Of a stretch of DNA of 64,000 nucleotides, positions 26,083 to 35,605 are shown one piece after another. Where the stretch lies: contig NZ_CP029773.1 of the NCBI RefSeq assembly GCF_003205835.1, positions 1,768,501 through 1,832,500 of the forward strand. Reading direction: 5' to 3'. The position numbers and the translations under genes were made by a program. Source of the DNA: Stenotrophomonas maltophilia. GTDB lineage: Bacteria > Pseudomonadota > Gammaproteobacteria > Xanthomonadales > Xanthomonadaceae. The notes under the pieces are model-generated. The model was not told the DNA's origin. It did not search any database and saw nothing but the letters and a program-made list of their open reading frames with translations. The stretch's first letter is position 1; each line of letters opens with the position of its first letter.

Positions 26083-26787
26083 TCAGTCCTCGATCTCGCC
26101 GCGGCGACTGGCAGCGCGTACCGCCTGTGCGGTGGTCGCTACTCCCAGGCGCTGGCGCGCGCGGCGCAGATGATTTTCCACTGTGCGTGCGGAAAGCCCA
26201 AGCGTGGCGGCGATCTCCGCCTGGCGACGTCCGGCAGCGACCCAGCGCAGTACCTCGCGCTCGCGCGTGCTGAGCGCGCTTCCGGAGAGTTGCGCAGGGA
26301 GCTCAGCCAGCCGCCGCGCGGCACGGAATGCTGCGCTTGCAGCAGATTCCAGTTGCAGGCGTGCGCCGGGAGACGCATCGATCGATGTGCCGGCAAAGCT
26401 GATCGCACCCTCCAGACCGGTGGTGCCGAACACCGGCACCTGCAGGCCGTGCAGTCCTTCGCCACGGGGCTGCTTCACCATCTGGTAGCGTTCGCCGCGC
26501 ACGCCCTGGCGCTTGCTCCAGAAGAATGGCGCGTCGCTGTCCAGCACGTGGCGATTGACCGGGCAGGCATGCAGATAGCGGGCGAGGTCGGTATCACTGC
26601 CATCGCCGAGCCAGTCACCCTCTATCCAGTACACGCGCTGCGCGTTGCGCTCCAGCCCGGTGCCGGTGGCGAACACCAGCACGCGGTCGTAGCCGAGGGG
26701 TGCCGCGATGCTGCGCAGTACCGTGCCCACTTCGCTCAGCGAGCGGGCGCGTTCCAGCTCCAACAATGCCTGCAGCAGATCGCTCAT
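26083..26787 (-). CDS. smoR: LuxR-type solo regulator (SmoR)
   Basis: A 234-aa protein with an N-terminal autoinducer-binding-like domain (about 1-160) and a C-terminal LuxR HTH (LSTREREVLRWVAAGRRQAEIAATLGLSARTVENHL). No luxI homologue is nearby. Its position downstream of smeVWX and directly after hchA fits SmoR, the LuxR solo reported in S. maltophilia to respond to exogenous acyl-homoserine lactones and affect swarming. The ligand pocket cannot be judged here. It begins 5 bases after the hchA stop. Confidence 0.75.
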   Translation of the reverse strand: MSDLLQALLELERARSLSEVGTVLRSIAAPLGYDRVLVFATGTGLERNAQRVYWIEGDWLGDGSDTDLARYLHACPVNRHVLDSDAPFFWSKRQGVRGERYQMVKQPRGEGLHGLQVPVFGTTGLEGAISFAGTSIDASPGARLQLESAASAAFRAARRLAELPAQLSGSALSTREREVLRWVAAGRRQAEIAATLGLSARTVENHLRRARQRLGVATTAQAVRAASRRGEIED

Positions 26788-26792
26788 CCGGG

Positions 26793-27665
26793 TCAGCGCC
26801 CGGCCAGCGCGTCGAGCAGGGTACGTGCAGCCAGCTTGCCCAGCGCGTTGCCGGCCAGCGGGCTGTCGCCGGTCAGCAGCAGGCGGTCCTGAAGCACACT
26901 GCCGTCGATGCCGTCGTTGACGATCTGCACGCCCTGCTGCGCGAGCCGCTCACCAAAGAACCACTGCAGTTGTCCCGGCATGTAGCCGATCTCCGGCGTC
27001 TGCCGGTCCATCGCATCGGGGAAGGCGCAGATGCGGTAGCCGCGGAACAGTGAACCACCATCGGCCTCGTCCACGCCAGCAGCGAGCAGTGCGGCCGGGC
27101 CGTGGCAGAGGGTGATGATGTGGCGTTGCTGTGCCATCGCCCACTGCAGGGTGGCCTTCACCGTGCGGCTTTCCGGGAGGCCGATCAATGCGCCATGGCC
27201 ACCGGGGATGAATACTGCCGCGTAGTCCGAATCGGCGCCGAGGCCGGCCACCACGTCGTCCATCTGCAGCGGCTGGCGGAAGCGCGCTTCATAGCGCTCA
27301 TACAGTCCACCGATCTCCTTGTCCTCGCGCGGGAACGCCCACCACTCGAACTTGACGGCGTTGCCCGACAGCGTGGCTACATCGATGTCGAAGCCGGCTT
27401 TGTCGAGGTGGTACATCGGCAGCAGCGTTTCCACGGGATGATTGCCGGTGGAGAACAGGTGGCCATTGGCGGTCGGCAGGTAGCGCTCGTCGGCGGCGAT
27501 CATCAGCACCTTCCACCGACCATCCCGGCGTGCGTCCGGATAATCGGCACCGGCAAGGTTGCTCTTGGCCGATGTGAACTGCGACAGCGAGTACGGAGAC
27601 GGGAAGAAGGCGTCGCGCTCGGCCGGATCGGGGCTGGGTTGGCGGCTGGGCTCTTGCGTGTTCAT
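26793..27665 (-). CDS. hchA: Hsp31 glyoxalase III / chaperone
   Basis: A 290-aa DJ-1/PfpI superfamily protein closely following E. coli HchA: DAFFPSPYSLSQFTSAKSNL, VLMIAADERYLPTANG, FSTGNHPVETLLP (zinc His and Glu), VFIPGGHGALIGLP, the catalytic Cys in ITLCHGPAALL, and PEIGYMPGQLQW. HchA converts methylglyoxal to lactate without glutathione and acts as a holding chaperone. AGGAGA precedes the start at 27665. Operon with smoR. Confidence 0.95.
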   Translation of the reverse strand: MNTQEPSRQPSPDPAERDAFFPSPYSLSQFTSAKSNLAGADYPDARRDGRWKVLMIAADERYLPTANGHLFSTGNHPVETLLPMYHLDKAGFDIDVATLSGNAVKFEWWAFPREDKEIGGLYERYEARFRQPLQMDDVVAGLGADSDYAAVFIPGGHGALIGLPESRTVKATLQWAMAQQRHIITLCHGPAALLAAGVDEADGGSLFRGYRICAFPDAMDRQTPEIGYMPGQLQWFFGERLAQQGVQIVNDGIDGSVLQDRLLLTGDSPLAGNALGKLAARTLLDALAGR

Positions 27666-27721
27666 GCGGATCTCCTGCGGCAATGTGTGGCCAGCATAGA
27701 AGGCCCGCTGCGCACGCGCGA

Positions 27722-27737
27722 TGAGGGAATTCCCTCA
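27722..27737. promoter_or_regulatory. Perfect 16-bp palindrome upstream of hchA-smoR
   Basis: TGAGGGAA / TTCCCTCA, 57-72 bases upstream of the hchA start. The size and place suit a LuxR-type or other dimeric regulator site, possibly for SmoR autoregulation (inference). Confidence 0.5.
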
Positions 27738-27770
27738 AGCGCCACGGGCTTCCGTGGCGGCGCGCAGGCC

Positions 27771-28754
27771 TCAGGCGGCCCCCTGTGCCGACTTCACGCA
27801 GCGGTAGGCTTCATCCAGCGCGGACAGGAACGCCTGCTGCTGCGCCGCATTCAACGTCACCGAGCGTTCGAAGGCCGTCAGGCGTTCGCTCCAGTCCGGC
27901 AGGGCGTCGTCGCTGTACAGCGACTGGTGTGCGTCCCAGCAATCAGCGGCTTTCAGCAGCATCCACGGCGCATACAGCGGCAACCGGGTACCGTCGTTGA
28001 GGATCAGCGGGCGCGTGGTCTGCGAATGTGCCAGCACAGCATGCAGGGAAGGGTCATCCTGCACCTGGCTCTTCCAGACGTGATTGTGGAGGCGCTGCTT
28101 GGTGAAATGGAGGATGGCTTCATGGTCCTCACCCGGTCCTGCGGCCCGGAGGGCATCGGTGAGCTTCAGATGCCCGCGTTCGAACAGCCAGCGCACCAGC
28201 AGGGTCGAGGCCTGCTTGAACGTGTTGTGTTCGTTGTCCGGGTCGAAATCGTGATGGCCGATGAACTGGCGGTCCTCGACCAGATTGATCTGCAGCTCCT
28301 GCACGTGCCGGTGGCGCTGATCGAACCAGAGCTTCATCTGCACATCGTCAGCGAGCACTTTCTCAAAGTAGGCCGTGTCACCGAAGTCCTGCATCTGGCC
28401 GTCGAACCCGTCCAGGCACTCCTGAAGCGATGCCTCCGGTCCGACGTATCCACTCCAGAATCCCGCGGGCAGGGCAGGAGCGTTCCGCGGCCGATGGGAA
28501 TACAGGGTGACCGACTTCAGATGGCTCGCCCAGCTCCCGCGCTTGGCCTCCCGCGGTGGGTAGAAGCGATCATGGATGATGTCGAAGGCAAAGTGGTACT
28601 CCATGCCATGTGCCTTGTCCCTGGCCGACTTCTGGCCCTGGTTGGCGGTGATCGTGGCAGGTGGAGATGCCAGTCCGTGCTGCGCGAACCAGGCGGCCAG
28701 CGCCGGATCGGAACCGCGCAGGCCGATCAGGCCGATGATGTCCTTGATATGCAT
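27771..28754 (-). CDS. Unrecognised 327-aa cytoplasmic protein
   Basis: No signal peptide or membrane segment. It is rich in His, Trp and acidic residues (FDQRHRHVQELQINLVEDRQF, GHHDFDPDNEHN) and mostly helical in appearance towards the C-terminus. I do not recognise a family. It follows the lipase lipoprotein gene on the same strand with a 62-bp gap, so the two may be co-transcribed. ATG 28754 gives MHIKDIIGLIGL; the longer frame adds 13 poorly conserved-looking residues. Confidence 0.7.
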   Translation of the reverse strand: MHIKDIIGLIGLRGSDPALAAWFAQHGLASPPATITANQGQKSARDKAHGMEYHFAFDIIHDRFYPPREAKRGSWASHLKSVTLYSHRPRNAPALPAGFWSGYVGPEASLQECLDGFDGQMQDFGDTAYFEKVLADDVQMKLWFDQRHRHVQELQINLVEDRQFIGHHDFDPDNEHNTFKQASTLLVRWLFERGHLKLTDALRAAGPGEDHEAILHFTKQRLHNHVWKSQVQDDPSLHAVLAHSQTTRPLILNDGTRLPLYAPWMLLKAADCWDAHQSLYSDDALPDWSERLTAFERSVTLNAAQQQAFLSALDEAYRCVKSAQGAA

Positions 28755-28816
28755 TCCGTTGCCTTGTTCTGTTGAAATGAGGGCAGCCCACACGCTGTGG
28801 TGGCGTCCTGGTAGCG

Positions 28817-30832
28817 CTAGTTCGCCGCGGCACCGTGCTCCTGCATGTCCTCGTGCAGGATCCGGCGCAGTTCGACGATGGCCGGCGTGGCTTCCTGCAC
28901 GCTGTGCCCGGACACGATCACCTTCTCGGACTCCGCGCGCGGCAGGTGCGAACTCCAGTAGGGCACCAGCCCATCGTCGGTCTTCTCCAGCGGGCCGTCG
29001 GCCTTGGCGCGCGCGATGATCGAGTGGTAGTGGACCTTCGGCGACATCGGCAGGTCGGCCACGGCGCGGACGAAGGGATCGTCCTTGTCCAGGTTCTGGA
29101 TGCTGTTCATCTGGTAGCCGTGCTTGCCATCGTTGCGATCGATCTGACCGTCGTTGGCGATGGTGGCTACGTCTTCCAGCACGGTCAGCGGCAACCGCAC
29201 CAGGCGGCCGATCCAGCGGCCCAGGCGGGTGCCCGCCACATCGGTACCGCGGTGTGGCGTGGCGATGAACACGACCCTCGACACTTCCGGTTCGGGCAGG
29301 AAGGTCAGCACCGGTGCGCCCTTGGTACGCAGCAGTTCGCGCTGCGCCGGTGTCATCTGCGCCGTTGCCAGCAGGGTGTCCACCAGATGATCGCCGGAGG
29401 AGGAGATCATCAGCCGCGCGATCACGCCACCCATGCTGTGCCCGACCAGCACCATGTCATGCGAGGCCTGCGCCTTGCCGCTGGGATCGAAGTGCTTGAA
29501 CACCTCGGCCAGCGTATGACGCATCGCATCGTGGCTCATCGCGATGGGCATGTTGGTCGGGTAGTAGAACTGCCAGATCTGGAAATCCTGGCGGATCTCG
29601 TCGTCACGCATCAGCTCGTTGGCGACGTTGACCCAGGCCTCCGGGCTGCTGGCCAGGCCATGGATCATCAGCAGCACGCGGCGATTTGGATCGTAGGGCT
29701 GCATCATGTACAGATGCGGCGTTTCGATGCCGCCCTTGCCGCCGAACAGTGAGCGCAGCGACTGGTGGCTGAAGTTCGAGCGGGCCAGCCACAGCGCGTA
29801 GCCAGCGGTGAAGTTCGCCGCCAGCGGCACTTCCTGTCCGTGCAGGGTGACTTCGGTGACCTGGTAGGGATCGTGGATCTCCAGTTCCGGCTCGTCGTCG
29901 TGCAGCACTTCCCACAGGTTCTTTCCGGAGAAGCGCAGCAGCACTGTCATCGACGGCGAGGGCATCTCGCTCCAGCTCTGCTGGGGCGAAGCGGTAGCCT
30001 GCGCAGCAGGCGTCGTTGCCGGCGAGGCCGTGACGCTGGCCGGGTCGTCCATCACCGCTACCAGCTCGGCACCGAATCCATCGCGGCGGTGCACGCTGCG
30101 CAGCGTGCCGGTGAACGACAGTGATGCGGCGGGGACCAGTTCGGTCGGCGTACGCGTGTCCAACGGTGACGCATCGGTGGACGGCGCCAGCACGAAGGTC
30201 CAGCGGCCCAGGGTCAGGTGGCTGGCATCGTTGCGGACACGCCCGGTGGCATAGGCGTTGTACAACTGCACCGAGGCTTCCTGCACGGCCAGGTTGTAGT
30301 AGTCGCGCACCTGGGTCTGGCGGTCTTCGAAGCCACGCTGGTTGGCGGTGCGCTCGGTGAAGAACAGATAGGCATACGCCTGGCGCGCCACCTGCATCCA
30401 CGCATCGAGGCGCGGCTGGAAGTCGGCGTCCAGCTCGGTGATCGCGGTCTTGGCACGGCCCGAGGTGGAGTACTCGCGCTTGGGGGCGGGCAGGGTCATC
30501 GCATACTGCAGCCAGAGCTCGGCCAGGCTCGAGCGCTTGTCCTCCTCGCGCACCACGATGGTGGCTTCCATCGCTTCGATGCAGGGTAGGCCAGGTTTGG
30601 CGCAGACGCCTTCGTCGAGGCCGGCCACGCGCAGGGTTTCCGTGGTCGCCGAGCTGAGCTTGCCGGTGGTGAGGATGTCACCGCGCTTGAGCGCGATGTA
30701 CTGGCCGGGCGTGACCGAGGCGACCTGCACCGACGGTCCGAACTGGCGCAGCGTCGCGCAGCCACCGAGGGTGAGCAGCACGGTGATGATGAGGGTCGTG
30801 CGGCCGATGAAGCCCAAGCCCGTGGTTGCCAT
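28817..30832 (-). CDS. Large alpha/beta-hydrolase (lipase/esterase) lipoprotein
   Basis: A 671-aa protein with a lipobox (TLGGCATL). The N-terminal 370 residues are a family-specific region. A C-terminal alpha/beta hydrolase follows: oxyanion region LLMIHGLASSPEAW, nucleophile elbow VGHSMGG (about residue 470), FIATPHRGTDVAG and a likely catalytic His in VSGHSVQE. Anchored to a membrane and exported; it likely hydrolyses esters or lipids. Similar hydrolases occur in xanthomonads without a known substrate. Confidence 0.85.
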   Translation of the reverse strand: MATTGLGFIGRTTLIITVLLTLGGCATLRQFGPSVQVASVTPGQYIALKRGDILTTGKLSSATTETLRVAGLDEGVCAKPGLPCIEAMEATIVVREEDKRSSLAELWLQYAMTLPAPKREYSTSGRAKTAITELDADFQPRLDAWMQVARQAYAYLFFTERTANQRGFEDRQTQVRDYYNLAVQEASVQLYNAYATGRVRNDASHLTLGRWTFVLAPSTDASPLDTRTPTELVPAASLSFTGTLRSVHRRDGFGAELVAVMDDPASVTASPATTPAAQATASPQQSWSEMPSPSMTVLLRFSGKNLWEVLHDDEPELEIHDPYQVTEVTLHGQEVPLAANFTAGYALWLARSNFSHQSLRSLFGGKGGIETPHLYMMQPYDPNRRVLLMIHGLASSPEAWVNVANELMRDDEIRQDFQIWQFYYPTNMPIAMSHDAMRHTLAEVFKHFDPSGKAQASHDMVLVGHSMGGVIARLMISSSGDHLVDTLLATAQMTPAQRELLRTKGAPVLTFLPEPEVSRVVFIATPHRGTDVAGTRLGRWIGRLVRLPLTVLEDVATIANDGQIDRNDGKHGYQMNSIQNLDKDDPFVRAVADLPMSPKVHYHSIIARAKADGPLEKTDDGLVPYWSSHLPRAESEKVIVSGHSVQEATPAIVELRRILHEDMQEHGAAAN

Positions 30833-30985
30833 ACGATCCTCCTGCGCGGTGGCGCCACTCTAGCGGTCGGCATGTCAAAGCGGAAGATACCGGGCGGTCG
30901 GTTTGGAGCGCGGAAATGCCGCCAACCGGGCGATTCAGGCATTCCCGTGTGACACTGGGGTGAACAGGATGAATGCGGGGCTGCG

Positions 30986-31447
30986 ATGCGATGGCTTGAG
31001 ACCCGTGTTCCTCCGCCTCTTGTGATGCTGTTGTGCGCCGCCATCGGCTATATGGGCAGCCGATGGCAGCCGGGCGCGGCGCTGCAGCTACCCGTGCTGG
31101 AGTTGCTTGCGGGTCTGGTGATGGCCTTCGGCGTGGTATTGAACCTGCTGCCGAAGCTGGCCTTCCGGCGCGTGGGCACCACGGTCAACCCCCTGCGGCC
31201 TGCGACGTCGAGCGTGCTGGTCACGCACGGCGTGTACCGCCACACGCGCAACCCGATGTACCTGGGCCAGGCCACTGTCCTGGCAGGTGCCATGCTGTAC
31301 CTGCAGAACCTGACCGCACTGCTGGCCGTGCCGTTGTTCGTGCTGTACATCAACCGATGGCAGATCATGCCGGAAGAGCGGGCACTGTCGGCCCGCTTTC
31401 CCGAGGCATACGCAGCCTTCCGCCAGCGGGTACGGCGCTGGCTCTAG
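30986..31447 (+). CDS. Isoprenylcysteine methyltransferase-like membrane protein
   Basis: A 153-aa integral membrane protein with about four helices. The C-terminal catalytic signature of the ICMT/PEMT group is GVYRHTRNPMYLGQ, followed by INRWQIMPEERAL and YAAFRQRVRRWL. Bacterial members methylate small substrates or lipids; the substrate is unknown. It is divergent from the lipase gene and convergent with the next gene. Confidence 0.87.
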   Translation: MRWLETRVPPPLVMLLCAAIGYMGSRWQPGAALQLPVLELLAGLVMAFGVVLNLLPKLAFRRVGTTVNPLRPATSSVLVTHGVYRHTRNPMYLGQATVLAGAMLYLQNLTALLAVPLFVLYINRWQIMPEERALSARFPEAYAAFRQRVRRWL

Positions 31448-31461
31448 CGGGGGTCAGGCAG

Positions 31462-31947
31462 TCACGGTGTGATCTGGCACTTCACGGCAGCGGAATAGCC
31501 TTCGTAATCATCACCGGCAATCACGTGCAGGGTGTGGTGCTTGTCGATGCGCTTCACGTAGGACGGTGCTTCGGTGTTGGCGTATTCGTTGACCGTGGTC
31601 ACCGACCAGGTCTTGGCCAGGCGCTTCGGGTCGACACCGTTCAAGTAGACGAAGATGCTCTTCTCGCCCTCGGCGACATTCACGTCGGCATGGGTGACGG
31701 TACCGCCGAACAGGGCGACCGGCGTGGTTTCCGGCTCGAACGTGCCACCAGGCTTCCTGGCCAGGCCGGCTGCCTGCAGGGCATCGATAGCCTCGGCTTC
31801 GCTGAAGGTCGAGCCTGCCTTGCAGGCCAGCAGGGCTTCGAGTGTTGCGGTGCCGGGCGGCGCGATGGCGGGTGCAGCCGCGTGCGCAGCCGGGGTCGCG
31901 GCAAAAGCAGCCAGGAGCAGGGCAGAGGTGATGATCACGGTTCTCAT
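31462..31947 (-). CDS. Exported protein of unknown function
   Basis: A 161-aa protein beginning MRTVIITSALLLAAFAATPAAHAA, a clear signal peptide. The mature part has a Cys pair (LLACKAG and VKCQITP) and a beta-rich middle (LFGGTVTHADVNVAEGEKSIFVYLNG). The start at 31947 is chosen to place the signal peptide first; the frame is open 42 codons further up. Not recognised. Confidence 0.75.
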   Translation of the reverse strand: MRTVIITSALLLAAFAATPAAHAAAPAIAPPGTATLEALLACKAGSTFSEAEAIDALQAAGLARKPGGTFEPETTPVALFGGTVTHADVNVAEGEKSIFVYLNGVDPKRLAKTWSVTTVNEYANTEAPSYVKRIDKHHTLHVIAGDDYEGYSAAVKCQITP

Positions 31948-32038
31948 CGCAGGTCCTTCTGTAGGTAGTGGGCAGCAACGCGGGGAGGATGCCGCTTCAT
32001 TTTGCGATGTTTCAGTCAGTGCCGCGTGCAGCAATGGA

Positions 32039-32509
32039 TCATGACCCATTCCGGCTGCCGTCGTCCGATTCAAGCAAGACGGCGCCGTCGCCGCGTTGTG
32101 ACAACTGGTCGCCAGGGTTTCGCAACGGACAGTCCTTCAGTGACAGGCAACCACAGCCGATGCATCCGTCGAGCTGGTCGCGCAGCTGGACCAGGCTTCG
32201 GATGCGCTCGTTCAGCATGTCGCGCCAGTTGCTGGACAGCCTTGCCCAGTCCTTCGAACTGGGCGCCCGTTCGGCTGGAAGATCATCCAGCGCGATCTTG
32301 ATCGTGGCCAAGGGAACGCCTGCCCGCTGTGCGACCTTGATCACGGCAATGCGTCGCAGCACGTCGCGGCGGTAGCGGCGCTGGTTGCCGTTGTTGCGCC
32401 AACCATGGATCAGTCCCTTGGCTTCATAGAAGTGGACGGTGGCAATGCTGACCCCGCTGCGACGCGGGACTTCGCCCACGGAAAGCGGAACGCTGACATC
32501 GATCTTCAT
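32039..32509 (-). CDS. soxR: Redox-sensing transcriptional activator SoxR
   Basis: A 156-aa MerR-family protein: HTH ([39 protein letters not shown]), dimerisation helix, and the four-cysteine [2Fe-2S] site [12 protein letters not shown]. Oxidation or nitrosylation of the cluster switches on target genes. It is divergent from the MFS exporter. From the literature, SoxR controls mfsA in S. maltophilia. Confidence 0.95.
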   Translation of the reverse strand: MKIDVSVPLSVGEVPRRSGVSIATVHFYEAKGLIHGWRNNGNQRRYRRDVLRRIAVIKVAQRAGVPLATIKIALDDLPAERAPSSKDWARLSSNWRDMLNERIRSLVQLRDQLDGCIGCGCLSLKDCPLRNPGDQLSQRGDGAVLLESDDGSRNGS

Positions 32510-32521
32510 GGCCGGGGTTCC

Positions 32522-32552
32522 TTGACCTCATCAATACATGAGGTTTTATAAG
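32522..32552 (+). promoter_or_regulatory. SoxR-controlled promoter of mfsA
   Basis: The -35 TTGACC (32522-32527) and -10 TATAAG (32547-32552) are separated by 19 bp, the long spacer used by MerR/SoxR promoters. Between them lies the inverted repeat ACCTCAT-N6-ATGAGGT (32525-32544). It drives the gene at 32618. Confidence 0.85.
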
Positions 32553-32617
32553 GCAGTTCCCTTTTTCCTGCATGTGAACCCTGGGCTGCAGGTCATGAAT
32601 CATAGGTTTGAACGAAA

Positions 32618-34051
32618 ATGGAACAGCAAGGCATCGCCGCCCCCGGCACCCGCTGGGGCGATCTCCTGTCCGGCCGCAATGCAGTGCGCTCACTTGCCCT
32701 GGCGGGCGGGGTCGCACTGCATGCGGTCAACGTCTACATCGCCACCACAATGTTGCCAACCGTGGTGGAGGACATCGGTGGCCTGGATCTCTACGCATGG
32801 AACACCACGCTCTTCGTGGTCGCGTCCATCCTGGGGTCGGCACTGTCGATCAAGCTGCTTGAACGTGCCGGGCCTCGTGGAAGCTATGCAATGGCGACGC
32901 TCATCTTCGCAGCCGGTGCCGTGATCTGCGCGCTCGCGACCTCGATGCCGATGATGCTGGTGGGGCGGCTGGTGCAGGGTGTCGGCGGCGGCTTCCTGTT
33001 CGCGCTGGCCTACGCCATGATCCGGCTCGCGTTCGAAGAGCCGCTCTGGCCCCGCGCGATGGCCCTGGTTTCGGGGATGTGGGGCGTGGCGACGTTGATC
33101 GGACCTGCGGTGGGCGGCGTCTTCGCCGAATGGGGCGTATGGCGGGCCGCATTCTGGTCGGTCACCGCGGTTGCCGTGTTGTTCGCGCTGCTGGCGTCGA
33201 ACGTCCTTCCGCAGAGGGAGGCATCGTCTTCAGCTGCGGCCAGGTCCTCGGTCCCGTGGTTGCAGATCCTGCTGCTGACCCTGGCCGTCATCAGTGTCTC
33301 CCTAGGCAGTACATCCTCGAGCGCAGTCAACAATTTCATCGGCATCGTGATGGCCGTGTTCCTCGCAGTGGTGCTGATGAGGATCGAGTCCCGAGCGGAG
33401 CAGACGCTGCTTCCTTCCGCCGCTCTCCGGCTCCGCTCGCGGCTGGCCGCGTTGTATGGGCTGATGTCGCTGCTGGTGGTGATGATCACCAGCGGCGAGA
33501 TCTTCGTGCCACTGTTCCTGCAGGTGCTGCATCAGCAATCACCGCTTGCTGCGGGCTACCTCGCGGCGCTGATGGCGGCCGGTTGGACGCTCGGGTCGTT
33601 GGTCGGCTCCGGCTTCAGCGGGCGCGCCGTTGACCGGGCGTTGATGATCGGCCCGGCGCTGGGGTGGGTGGGCATGATCGGGCTGGCGCTGCGGGTGCCG
33701 GCTGCGGGCAGCGGTACGTGGTTGCAGATGGTGCCGATCTACGTGGCGCTGGCCGTCATCGGGATCGGCGTGGGCCTGGCCTGGCCTCACCTGCTGACAC
33801 GCGTGTTGACCTCTGCACCGCCGGAGGAGCAGGAGCGCGCCGGTGCGTCGATCACCACCGTCCAGCTGTTCGCCACCGCGGCCGGGGCTGCGCTTGCCGG
33901 GATGGTTGCCAATGCAGCGGGACTGATCGAGCCGGGCGGGGCCGAGGGGACCGCGCGTGCGGCCCGGTGGCTGTTTGCCACCTTCGCGCTGGCGCCGATG
34001 CTGGGCATGCTGCTGGTGAAGCGATGCCGCTTGCCGGCGGACATGAACTGA
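32618..34051 (+). CDS. mfsA: MFS exporter MfsA (DHA2 type), SoxR regulon
   Basis: A 477-aa drug:H+ antiporter with about 14 membrane helices. Motif A-like residues follow TM2 and the motif-C region is GMWGVATLIGPAVGGVFAEWGVW in TM5. Its place opposite soxR and the SoxR promoter match MfsA, described in S. maltophilia as a paraquat-resistance and fluoroquinolone-related exporter. The ATG at 32618 has only a weak ribosome site. Confidence 0.88.
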   Translation: MEQQGIAAPGTRWGDLLSGRNAVRSLALAGGVALHAVNVYIATTMLPTVVEDIGGLDLYAWNTTLFVVASILGSALSIKLLERAGPRGSYAMATLIFAAGAVICALATSMPMMLVGRLVQGVGGGFLFALAYAMIRLAFEEPLWPRAMALVSGMWGVATLIGPAVGGVFAEWGVWRAAFWSVTAVAVLFALLASNVLPQREASSSAAARSSVPWLQILLLTLAVISVSLGSTSSSAVNNFIGIVMAVFLAVVLMRIESRAEQTLLPSAALRLRSRLAALYGLMSLLVVMITSGEIFVPLFLQVLHQQSPLAAGYLAALMAAGWTLGSLVGSGFSGRAVDRALMIGPALGWVGMIGLALRVPAAGSGTWLQMVPIYVALAVIGIGVGLAWPHLLTRVLTSAPPEEQERAGASITTVQLFATAAGAALAGMVANAAGLIEPGGAEGTARAARWLFATFALAPMLGMLLVKRCRLPADMN

Positions 34052-34099
34052 GCAACGGAAGAGGGCGCAGCGACCTTGCCGGGCCACTGCGCCATGCCA

Positions 34100-35605
34100 T
34101 CAGTTGCTGGCTGCCTTCACGGCTTCGGCCGCGTCAATGATGCCTGGCCCGCAGCCACCCGGGCAGTTCGCTGCGGCGATCGGGTGCGCAGTGCGACGCA
34201 GGATCTCCTTGACCTGGTCGGTGGTCTTGGGCACCGGCGCCACCGCTTGCATCAGCGCGACGATGCCAGCGACGTGAGGCGCCGCCATCGAAGTGCCGGA
34301 CATGAAGTCGAAGGCGTTGTTACCCACCGTGGACAGGATGCCCTGCGCCGGATGCTGACGGGTCGGGGCGCAGTTGGCCTGGCTAGGCGGCGTGGCCAGC
34401 GGCAGGAACTCGCCGACGGACGCGCGGCAGGACCAGGTTTCACCACCGGGTGCGGTGATATGGATGCCTGCGCCATAGTTGGAGTAGAACGCGCGTCGCC
34501 CGCCCTGATCGTTGGCAGCCACCGCGATCACGCCCTTGCAGTTCGCCGGAGCAAACTCGGACACATCCAGATTGCTGTTGCCGGCGGCGACCACCACGAT
34601 CGTGCCCTGCGCGGTGATGTCGTCGATTGCATCCTGCTCGGCCGGCGAGCAGGCGCGGCGGCCGCCCAGGCTGAGATTGATGACTTCGGCCGGGTTCGCA
34701 TTGGCCGGGACGTTGGGCACGTTGATACCGGCACTCCAGAGCATGCCGTCGATGATGTCGGCGGAACCGCCATTGCCCTGGTTGCCGAGTACGCGCACCG
34801 GCACGACCTTCGCGTTGTAGGCCACGCCGGCCACGCCGATCTGGTTGTTGGTCACCGCAGCGACCGTTCCAGCGACGTGGGTGCCGTGTGCGATGCCCGA
34901 GGCATCGAAGGCATCGGCGTCGCGTCCATCGCCATCGTCGGAGCCGCCACAGCCGGGATTCATTCCGCCGATGATGCATTGCCAATCACTGAACGGACGG
35001 GTCGACGAGATCATGTCGTAGCCCGGCAGCAGGTTGGCCTGCAGGTCGTTGTTGTTGAGGTAGCCCGAATCGACCACAGCCACCACCACGCCCTGGCCAG
35101 TGGAGCGATCCCACGCGCCGGGCAGGCGCGCACCACTGGTCGGATTGCTGTAGTGCCACTGCTCGCCGTAGCGTGGGTCGTTCGGTGTGGCGAATGCGCT
35201 CATCATGTAGTTCGGCTGCACGTACTCCACATCCGGATCGTCGGCGATGCGCTGCATCAGGATCTGCGCTTCCGGGAGGTCCAGTGGCTTGTCCGTGGTG
35301 ACCACGTCGGCCCCGCCGCCCATGCGGCGTTGATGGGTTACGGACGCGGCTGCTGGCGGTGCGTTGCCGATCGAACGCTTGCTGCGCTGCTGGACGCCGA
35401 GGCGCTTCTTCAGCGCATCCTGCGCGGTGGTGGCGGAGACGCGCTTGCTGCTGCCGTCCCGGTACTTGACGATGAAACTGCTGTACTGCTCGTTGCTGGC
35501 CATGCCTCGCGTCCATACCCGTTCGGTGGGTTGGGCGAAGGCGGGGGCGCTGGCCAGGACCAGGGTGATGGCGCTGGCAAGGGAAACCCGAAGCGACGTA
35601 CGCAT
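34100..35605 (-). CDS. Secreted subtilisin-like (S8) serine protease
   Basis: A 501-aa protein. The signal peptide MRTSLRVSLASAITLVLASAPAFA is followed by an I9-like propeptide (about 30-130) and a catalytic domain with Asp in VAVVDSGY, His in HGTHVAGTVAA, Asn in AAGNSN and Ser in SGTSMAAPHVAGI. Paired cysteines (WQCIIGGMNPGCG, ANCPGGCGPG) suggest disulphides. It ends shortly after the catalytic Ser domain with no PPC-type tail visible. The start at 35605 is chosen for the signal peptide. It resembles the extracellular proteases of the genus; which StmPr paralogue, if any, is unclear. Confidence 0.92.
   Translation of the reverse strand: MRTSLRVSLASAITLVLASAPAFAQPTERVWTRGMASNEQYSSFIVKYRDGSSKRVSATTAQDALKKRLGVQQRSKRSIGNAPPAAASVTHQRRMGGGADVVTTDKPLDLPEAQILMQRIADDPDVEYVQPNYMMSAFATPNDPRYGEQWHYSNPTSGARLPGAWDRSTGQGVVVAVVDSGYLNNNDLQANLLPGYDMISSTRPFSDWQCIIGGMNPGCGGSDDGDGRDADAFDASGIAHGTHVAGTVAAVTNNQIGVAGVAYNAKVVPVRVLGNQGNGGSADIIDGMLWSAGINVPNVPANANPAEVINLSLGGRRACSPAEQDAIDDITAQGTIVVVAAGNSNLDVSEFAPANCKGVIAVAANDQGGRRAFYSNYGAGIHITAPGGETWSCRASVGEFLPLATPPSQANCAPTRQHPAQGILSTVGNNAFDFMSGTSMAAPHVAGIVALMQAVAPVPKTTDQVKEILRRTAHPIAAANCPGGCGPGIIDAAEAVKAASN

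Noticed and set aside
27102..28775. 557-aa plus-strand ORF opposite hchA and the 327-aa gene
   Set aside because: Antisense to two genes with good starts and, for hchA, full family conservation.
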